A DNA stretch of 11,675 nucleotides from JBBSEZ01 sp038239195. GTDB lineage: Bacteria > Planctomycetota > Planctomycetia > Gemmatales > Gemmataceae. Made by a program: the position numbers and the translations under genes. Numbering within the stretch: the first letter of the stretch is position 1; every line of letters begins with the position of its first letter. This document shows positions 7,101-11,675 of this stretch, piece after piece. The notes beneath the pieces are model-generated. The model had not been told where the DNA came from and did no database searches. It was given only the letters and a program-made list of their open reading frames with translations. Where the stretch lies: NCBI GenBank assembly GCA_038239195.1, contig JBBSEZ010000322.1, positions 1 to 11,675 of the forward strand, read 5' to 3'.

Positions 7101-10100
7101 CCCGGAGCAGGGGGACCGCACGCTGACGCTGGGGAACGTCAGCACGAGCCATCTGCTGAACCTGGACGCCAGCGGCGGGGGCCAGTCGGGCGTGGCCCTG
7201 GTCTACAACTCGGACACGGTTAGCGTCCGGCCCATCGTGCAAGTGAGCATCCCCACGGACAACAGCGCGGCGCTGCCGAGCACCATCACGGCGCGGCTGA
7301 CGTTCAACGGCGTGGCGGCGGCGACGATGACGTATTCGACCACGGGCCTGGCGCCGGGCGACCCGCTGATCTTTTCGCTCCAGGCGCCCAACGTCATCGG
7401 CACGACAGGGCGGTACGCCTACAGCGTGCTGGTGCAAATCCCAGGGCAAACGGACCAGAACGTGACGGGCAGCACCTTCGTGGTGAGCCTGGACGGCGGG
7501 GTGATGGGCTCGGGCTGGTCGGTCAGCGGGGTGGACCGGCTGATCGACGTGCCGGCCGACTCGACGGGGCCGGCGGGGAAGTTGCGCGTGTATGGGAGCG
7601 ACGGCTACCGCTTCTACCAGGGGACGAGCACGTTCACCAGCCCGGTGGGGGACAATGGCACGCTGAGCGTCTCCGGGGGCACCTACACCTACACCTCGCC
7701 GGACGGGGAGACGCTGACGTTCAACAGCGGGGGCTACCAGACCAAGTGGCTGAGCGCCGACGGGCACCAGGAGATCGACTACGCCTACGACGGGAGCCAC
7801 GACCTGACGGGGATCACGGCGATCGACGGGACGGCGACGACGATCGCTTACTCCTCGGGGCTGGCGCAGACGTTCACGACGTTCGACGGACGGGTGACGA
7901 CGCTAGGGTACACGGGGACGAACCTGACGCTGATCACCAACCCGGACGGTGGGCTGCACACCCTGGCCTACGACGGCTCTCACCGGCTGACCGACGAGCA
8001 GTTGGACGGACTGGAGCAGAGCTGGATTTACGGCACGGCAGGCGGCGAGAGCTCGGAGACGCTGGGCGGTTCGGGCAGCCCGTCCACGACGCTGCTGGCG
8101 CCGGCGAACACGTGGGGCCTGGGCGCATTGGCGGCGGGGGTGGCCTACGCCACCCTGACCGACGCCAACGGGAACAAGGTGAAGGAGAACTTCGACCCGG
8201 CGGGGCGGGCGCTGCTGTGGAAGGGGCCGGACGGGACGACGCGGCAGTGGGCGTACGCCAATGGCTACGTCACCCAGTTCACCGACCAACTGGGCAGGCC
8301 GACCACCTACACGCGCGACACGGCGGGCTACGTCACGCAGGAGACGCTGCCGGATGGGAACACGAGGAAGTACGGCTACCAGGCGGCGTTCCACGCGCTG
8401 ACCACGTTCACCAACGAGCGGAACAACGTCACGACGTATGCCTACGACACGGGCGGGCACCTCACGGGCATGACCGACGCGCTGTCGAACCACACGACGT
8501 GGGCGTACAACACCTCCGGCCTGCTGACCAACTACACGGACGCGGACGGGAACCTGACCACCTACGTCTACGACACTTACCGCCGGCTGACGCAGACCAT
8601 CGACGCGCTGGGGAACACCACCACCAACGCCTACGACGCGAATGGGTTCCTGGCGACGGTGACGGACGCGCTGGGGCGGGTGACGACGTACAGCAACGAC
8701 GTGATGGGCCGTGCGCTGGTGATGACGGACGCCTACGGGAACGCGGCGACCTCGACGTACAGCAAGGTCGGGCAGGCGCTGACGTCCACCGACGCGCTGG
8801 GCAACCTGGCGAGCATGGCCTACGACGCCTTCAAGCGCGGCTGGCTGGGGACGAGTTGGGCGGGGGTCGGCAGCGGCACGCCGGTGAACGCGGGCTCGAC
8901 CTACGACCCGGCGGGGACGCAGACGGGGACGCGCGACGCGGCGGGGTCGTGGTGGCAGAGCGTGGTGGACGCGCTGGGCAGGGTGATGCAGACGACCGAC
9001 CCGACGGGCGGGAAGGAGCTGGCCGTCTACGACAAGGCGGGGGAGGTCACCTCGACGCGCGACGCGCTGGGGAGGCGGACGACGTCGGCCTACAACCTGC
9101 GCGGCTGGCTGACCTCGGTGACCGACGCGCAGGGCAACGTCACCACCTACGCGTACGACGCGGTGGGCAACGTGGTCAACGTCATCGACCCGCTGGGGCA
9201 CACCACGACGAACACCTACGACGCCCTGGACCGGCTGACGAACACGCAGACGGCGCTGGGCTTCCTGACCACGACCACCTTCGACCCGATGGGGCACGTG
9301 CTGAGCCAGACGGACCAGCGGGGCACGCTGACCACGTATGCCTACGACAAGCTGAACCGCCAGGTGGCCATGACGGAGGCGGCGGGCACGGGCGTGGCGC
9401 GCACCACGACGACGGTGTACGACAAGGTCGGCAACGTGGTGAACGTCATCGACGGGCTGGGCCGGACGGTGACGTGGGCCTACGACAAGCTGAACCGGCT
9501 GACGGTCTACACCGACACGCTGGGGCACGTCACCACCACGGCGTACGACAAGGCGAGCAACGCGGTGAGCGTGACGGACGCGCTGGGCAAGATCACGAGC
9601 TCCGTCTACGACGCGCTGAACCGGCCGTACGCGACGACGGACGCGCTGGGGCACGCCACGACCTCCGTGCTGGACGCGCGCGGGGCCACGGTGGGGAGCA
9701 TCGACGCGCTGGGGAACTTCCAGCAGTGGCTCACGGACGCGGCGGGCAGGGCGCTGGGGAGTTGGGATGCGCGGGGCGCGCTGACGCTGACGAACTACGA
9801 CGTGGCGGGCGAGGTGCGCTCGGTGACGGACGCGGCGGGGAACCTGACCTCGTACGTCTACGACTCGTTGGGCCGGGAGTTGACGCGCACCGACACCACG
9901 GGCCAGAGCACGACGAGCGCGTACGACGCGGCGAGCCGGTTGACCTCGCGGACGGACCGCAACGGCAAGCGGATCGACTACCGCTACGACAACGACAACC
10001 GGCTGATCGGCGCGACGTGGTTCAGCGCTGCGGGCGCGACGTTGAGCGTCATCACCTATACGCTGGACGCCAACGGGAACCAGTTGACGGCGCAAGACGC

Positions 10101-11559
10101 GGAGGGGACGATCACGCGGACGTTCGACCCCCTGAACCGGGTGAGCACGAAGCAGGACGTGTTCGGGGTGACGCTGACGTACACCTACGACGCGGGAGAC
10201 CGCTTGACCCAGCGCGCCGACTCGCTGGGCGGCGTGCTCACCAGCGTCTACGACAACGCGGATAGGTTGACGAGCCGCAAGTTCAACGGGACGGGGCTGA
10301 CGCCCCTGCTGGCGACCTTCACCTGGAGCAACCGAAACGAACTGACTGGGGTGAGCCGGTACAGCGACCTGGCGGGCACGACGCTGGTGGGGAGCACGTC
10401 CTACGTCTTGGATGACTCCAGCCGGCTGACGAGCATCACGAACAAGAACGCCACGGGCACGACGCTGTCGCTGTACACCTATGCGTACGACAGCGCGGAC
10501 CGTGTGACGGGGGAGACCTGGCAGGCGGCCACCTCGGCGACGATCACCCTGTCCGGCTCGCGCGCCTACACGTACGACGCGACGAACCAGTTGCTGAGCG
10601 ACGGAGTCAGCACGTATGGCTACGACCTGAACGGCAACCGGAACACGGCGGGCTACAGCACGGGCCAGGCGAACCGGACGACGACGTACGGGACGTGGAC
10701 GTACAGCTACGACTACGAAGGGAACGTGACCCAGAAGACGAAGGGGAGCGGTCTGGAGACGTGGTACTACGGGTACGACAGCCTGAACCACCTCGTGAGC
10801 TTGCGGCAGACCAGCGACGGCACGACCAACCTGCTGACCATCGCGTACACCTACGACGCGGAGGGCATGCGCGTCCAGCAGGACAAGTGGACGAGTGGGA
10901 CCGGCACCGTCACCACCCGCTTCGTCTACGACGACAATGGCATGCTGGTGGCGGAGCTGAACGCCTCCAACGCGGTGCAGGTCTACTACGTCTACGCGCC
11001 GGGCGATTCGACCCTGCTGGCGCGCGAAGATAGTAGCGGTGTGTCGTGGGTGATGACGGACCGGCTTGGCTCGACGCGGGACGTGGTGCAGGCGGGGACG
11101 TGGGTGCTGGACCACGTCGATTACAGCGGCTTCGGCGTCATCGCCGCGGAGAGCAACAGCGCCTACGGGGGCAGCGTCCTGTACGCGGGGATGAGGTACG
11201 ACCGGGACACGGGGCTTTCCCACACGCCGAACCGGGAGTACGCGGCGGCCACCGGGCAGTGGATGCAGGAAGACCCCATCAGCTTCGGGGGAGGGGACGG
11301 CAGCCTCAGGAGGTACGTCGGCAATGACGCCACCAATGTTGTTGACCCCTCCGGGTTGGAGGGTGTGTCTGATTGGCTCTTCGGAAAGCGAGAACACGCT
11401 CCCGGGCCGGAAGCTTGGATGGGGATGATGGCCGCGGGCGTCCCCCAGCAGATGCCCCCGCCTGAGCCTGGGGTACTGGAGAAGGCGGCTTGGCAGGCTT
11501 TCGTGGGGCTCATGAACGCGGAGTTGACCCGTCGTGCTCATCTTTCGCGTACGGGTTGA
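4153..11559 (+). CDS. Giant DUF7948 / SBBP-repeat / Ig-like / Rhs (YD-repeat) protein, 5' end replaced by IS insertion
   Basis: From the IS-borne ATG at 4153 it has 2468 residues; native sequence begins at 4198. Order: Ala/Gly-rich stretch (residues 16-109); DUF7948-like domain (about 110-316, NVGQTDASVRYL, NYFVGSDPGKW, VIDPTVSFATYLGG); seven SBBP repeats (317-763), probably a seven-bladed propeller; two Ig-like domains (about 764-970); an Rhs front region (about 970-1206); about 40 YD strands with a 21-residue period (1207-2296); the Rhs core ending VVDPSGL (2297-2402); and a 66-residue tip. Rhs shells enclose a C-terminal cargo cut after DPxGL, and the SBBP and Ig-like parts suggest a cell-surface or secreted role. 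No signal peptide is visible, because the IS removed the native start. In-frame starts exist at 4153, 4171 and 4174 inside the IS end, and the frame stays open back to a GTG at 3868 antisense to the transposase; none has a good Shine-Dalgarno. The gene may be silent or make an unexported protein. The tip has no recognisable toxin motif and may be truncated. Confidence 0.88.
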   Translation: MPNLPRVMRKPWAGAGAGAAAPLPAANNAGASLLGLGGQAAAAGNGAPTSPGAGSVGASAGASPGAASGAAASSAASAANTLSAGGQGTGTAAKSTAAYLAAYAKVPAGYELNVGQTDASVRYLDRSAGMGVFLTDTQAVFSVARAGAGPSAAPTSDVFRMTFGTAGATPVPIGTGELTTRSNYFVGSDPGKWHADVPQFAGVEYRGVAPGVDLVFHTAAADQRSFEYDFHVAPGADASAARVTWQGLQSTEVDAQGRLLLHTAGGTVVEDAPVAYQMVNGAKQTVAGRHVLLGNNEVGFSFDTYDHSRELVIDPTVSFATYLGGSGDDRAFGVAVDGAGNTYVTGVTSSATFPVTSGTVSTGMDAFVSKLNAAGTALVYSTYLGGSGSMQQQGNGIAVDAAGSAYVTGMTQSNNFPTTAGAYQTARSGLYSSNAFVTKLSATGDALAYSTYLGGSDTRGNAIAVGTDGSAYLTGQTGTTFPTTTGVFGGLGSTGSGAFATRLNASGSALVWSGVLAGGSTAAGYGIAAGADGSAYVTGKAEASGLPTTTGAYQTAAAGGAAFVTKVKADGSALVYSTYLGTGGDVSTAIAVGGDGTAYVAGQTAGSSFPTTSGAFQTSSGGGTDAFVTRLNAAGSALVYSTYAGGAGDDGASGIGVDVAGNATVAGSTASTNFPTLAGAFQASNGGTSGSDAFVLRLTPTGAGNYSSYLGGSGDDAATGVALDALGNAYLAGLTNSTNFPVTGGAYQSSNAGGYDAFVAKVLPTPIPPKLTAVSPDTGASAADQVTSSQNLTLSGTAVPTATVTLYREGVGLLGSVVASAGGTFAYDYTATTLAEGTYDFNATDSTANGTSSRSADFLVTIDRTAPAVAVSVPASTTSRGPVVRVTASDLNGLPNGTTVTLDVDLNNDGNFTDAGEAGYASGTLTNGAADVKLPTLAGTGTYAVRASVTDLAGNVGTSAAQSFTVTTVPGPWTATAQVLTADPEQGDRTLTLGNVSTSHLLNLDASGGGQSGVALVYNSDTVSVRPIVQVSIPTDNSAALPSTITARLTFNGVAAATMTYSTTGLAPGDPLIFSLQAPNVIGTTGRYAYSVLVQIPGQTDQNVTGSTFVVSLDGGVMGSGWSVSGVDRLIDVPADSTGPAGKLRVYGSDGYRFYQGTSTFTSPVGDNGTLSVSGGTYTYTSPDGETLTFNSGGYQTKWLSADGHQEIDYAYDGSHDLTGITAIDGTATTIAYSSGLAQTFTTFDGRVTTLGYTGTNLTLITNPDGGLHTLAYDGSHRLTDEQLDGLEQSWIYGTAGGESSETLGGSGSPSTTLLAPANTWGLGALAAGVAYATLTDANGNKVKENFDPAGRALLWKGPDGTTRQWAYANGYVTQFTDQLGRPTTYTRDTAGYVTQETLPDGNTRKYGYQAAFHALTTFTNERNNVTTYAYDTGGHLTGMTDALSNHTTWAYNTSGLLTNYTDADGNLTTYVYDTYRRLTQTIDALGNTTTNAYDANGFLATVTDALGRVTTYSNDVMGRALVMTDAYGNAATSTYSKVGQALTSTDALGNLASMAYDAFKRGWLGTSWAGVGSGTPVNAGSTYDPAGTQTGTRDAAGSWWQSVVDALGRVMQTTDPTGGKELAVYDKAGEVTSTRDALGRRTTSAYNLRGWLTSVTDAQGNVTTYAYDAVGNVVNVIDPLGHTTTNTYDALDRLTNTQTALGFLTTTTFDPMGHVLSQTDQRGTLTTYAYDKLNRQVAMTEAAGTGVARTTTTVYDKVGNVVNVIDGLGRTVTWAYDKLNRLTVYTDTLGHVTTTAYDKASNAVSVTDALGKITSSVYDALNRPYATTDALGHATTSVLDARGATVGSIDALGNFQQWLTDAAGRALGSWDARGALTLTNYDVAGEVRSVTDAAGNLTSYVYDSLGRELTRTDTTGQSTTSAYDAASRLTSRTDRNGKRIDYRYDNDNRLIGATWFSAAGATLSVITYTLDANGNQLTAQDAEGTITRTFDPLNRVSTKQDVFGVTLTYTYDAGDRLTQRADSLGGVLTSVYDNADRLTSRKFNGTGLTPLLATFTWSNRNELTGVSRYSDLAGTTLVGSTSYVLDDSSRLTSITNKNATGTTLSLYTYAYDSADRVTGETWQAATSATITLSGSRAYTYDATNQLLSDGVSTYGYDLNGNRNTAGYSTGQANRTTTYGTWTYSYDYEGNVTQKTKGSGLETWYYGYDSLNHLVSLRQTSDGTTNLLTIAYTYDAEGMRVQQDKWTSGTGTVTTRFVYDDNGMLVAELNASNAVQVYYVYAPGDSTLLAREDSSGVSWVMTDRLGSTRDVVQAGTWVLDHVDYSGFGVIAAESNSAYGGSVLYAGMRYDRDTGLSHTPNREYAAATGQWMQEDPISFGGGDGSLRRYVGNDATNVVDPSGLEGVSDWLFGKREHAPGPEAWMGMMAAGVPQQMPPPEPGVLEKAAWQAFVGLMNAELTRRAHLSRTG
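4170..4187. repeat. IS terminal inverted repeat, right (transposase 5' side)
   Basis: Read inward on the minus strand it is CAGGGCTTACGCATCACT, matching the left end at 14 of 18 positions. On the plus strand the same bases carry a GTG (4171) and an ATG (4174) that are in frame with the downstream Rhs gene. Confidence 0.88.
4188..4197. repeat. Target-site duplication, right copy
   Basis: GGCTGGGGCC is identical to 2366-2375. In the uninterrupted gene only one copy would exist. Confidence 0.93.
5101..6441 (+). repeat. Seven SBBP repeats inside the giant Rhs protein
   Basis: Seven units of about 180-195 bp begin near 5101, 5284, 5491, 5680, 5872, 6064 and 6262. A typical unit reads YSTYLGGSGDD, then a variant of VAVDGAGNTYVTG, then FPTTxGAYQ, then DAFVTKLNAAGTAL. 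Unit 4 has lost the YSTYLGG signature (VWSGVLAGG). Seven blades would close one beta-propeller. Confidence 0.9.
7770..11040 (+). repeat. YD (RHS) repeat array, about 40 units
   Basis: Tandem units of about 63 bp (21 residues) have the pattern TTYAYDxxGRLTxxTDALGN. They are most regular at about 8430-9960 and looser and longer after about 10000, where spacing between YD motifs grows. Such strands build the spiral beta-shell of Rhs/Tc proteins. Two stretches are near copies: the run encoding GNVVNVID at 9163 and 9427, and YDKLNR at about 9346 and 9481. Confidence 0.9.
10906..11358 (+). repeat. Paralogous Rhs-core repeat, copy 2
   Basis: This is the gap-free counterpart of 1-453, ending at the DPSGL motif. 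Beyond 11358 the two tips share nothing that I can see (KIFGVEVV against EGVSDWLF). Confidence 0.9.
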
Positions 11560-11584
11560 CCAGGAAAACCGATTTCGATAACAT
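11556..11584 (+). promoter_or_regulatory. Sigma-70-like promoter overlapping the Rhs stop codon
   Basis: TTGACC (11556-11561), a 17-nt spacer and TAACAT (11579-11584) match the consensus at 5/6 and 4/6 positions. The TGA inside the -35 box is the stop codon of the giant Rhs gene. The predicted transcript would start very close to, or just past, the ATG at 11592, so the leader would be very short. Confidence 0.4.
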
Positions 11585-11591
11585 CGGCGGC

Positions 11592-11675
11592 ATGATACCA
11601 AATGACCTCACGATGCAGCACGAGCGCGTTGATGACATCCCGTTGCTAATCGGGTTGATGCAAAAACTGCATCTG
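11592..11675 (+). CDS. Start of a probable transposase (DUF4277 / IS1634-like), cut by window end
   Basis: Only 28 codons are visible, from the ATG at 11592: MIPNDLTMQHE, then RVDDIPLLIGLMQKLHL. The pattern ERxDDIPLLIGLMQxL resembles the beginning of DUF4277-containing transposases of the IS1634 type, as I recall that family. There is too little sequence to see any catalytic residue. The gene begins 32 nt after the giant Rhs stop codon, with a promoter-like sequence immediately before it. No good Shine-Dalgarno is present. If this is an IS, its left end must lie within or just before the last codons of the Rhs gene, which would explain that gene's short tip. A non-transposase identity cannot be excluded. 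Confidence 0.5.
   Translation, partial: MIPNDLTMQHERVDDIPLLIGLMQKLHL

Noticed and set aside
3733..7800. Minus-strand open frame of about 1355 codons
   Set aside because: It is Arg/His/Pro/Val-rich with no domain, and lies antisense to convincing DUF7948 and SBBP coding sequence. It is open only because the high-GC repeats avoid stops on the other strand.
8430..9960. Regular short repeats suggesting a CRISPR array or minisatellite
   Set aside because: The 63-bp period is a multiple of three and encodes YD repeats. Units are diverged coding sequence, without identical repeats and unique spacers.
7746..10265. Plus-strand open frame of about 839 codons in another frame
   Set aside because: It is an out-of-frame reading of the YD array with Arg/Gly/Asp/His-rich nonsense. 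The frame used by the Rhs gene has clear motifs throughout.
7903..11601. Minus-strand open frame of about 1232 codons
   Set aside because: It mirrors the 63-bp YD repeats. The composition (VRRRPQRV-type runs) is that of an antisense shadow, and it crosses the Rhs end.

Overview
The window is a GC-rich (roughly two-thirds G+C) bacterial locus dominated by Rhs/YD-repeat proteins and insertion sequences. No rRNA, tRNA or housekeeping gene is present, so the organism can only be inferred. A very large protein that joins a DUF7948-type N-terminal domain, SBBP repeats, Ig-like domains and a full Rhs shell, next to ISAs1-family and DUF4277-like transposases, looks most like a large-genome planctomycete (Gemmataceae-like). 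That is an inference from architecture, not a proof.

Layout. (1) 1-1332 (+): the C-terminal end of a first Rhs protein, cut by the window edge. Its first 151 residues are the conserved Rhs core; the last 292 are a private C-terminal tip with a lower-GC, Lys-rich end. (2) 1333-1537: intergenic, AT-richer. (3) 1538-2017 (+): a small acidic protein at about 42-45% GC, placed where an immunity gene would be. (4) 2018-2375: no convincing gene, but an imperfect hairpin of about 79 nt at 2267-2345. (5) 2376-4187: a complete ISAs1-family element with 14/18-matching terminal inverted repeats, a transposase on the minus strand and an exact 10-bp target duplication. (6) 4188-11559 (+): a second, nearly complete Rhs protein of about 2450 residues whose N-terminus has been severed by the IS. 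(7) 11556-11675: a promoter-like sequence overlapping the Rhs stop codon and the first 28 codons of another transposase-like gene running off the window.

The two Rhs genes are tandem paralogues. Over 453 bp, without any gap, they encode the same core at about 82% amino-acid identity, and they diverge abruptly after the DPxGL motif. This is the polymorphic-toxin pattern: a constant shell and processing site followed by exchangeable tips, with an unrelated small gene downstream of the first tip. The second gene has only a 66-residue tip, no immunity-like gene, an IS at its 5' end and a new transposase right after its stop. It therefore looks like a locus being eroded by mobile elements.

The points most worth follow-up are the base-exact IS insertion that removed or replaced the start of the second Rhs gene, the Pro/Ala-rich linker of about 135 residues inside the ISAs1 transposase just before its first catalytic Asp, and the unrecognised toxin/immunity candidates at 454-2017.
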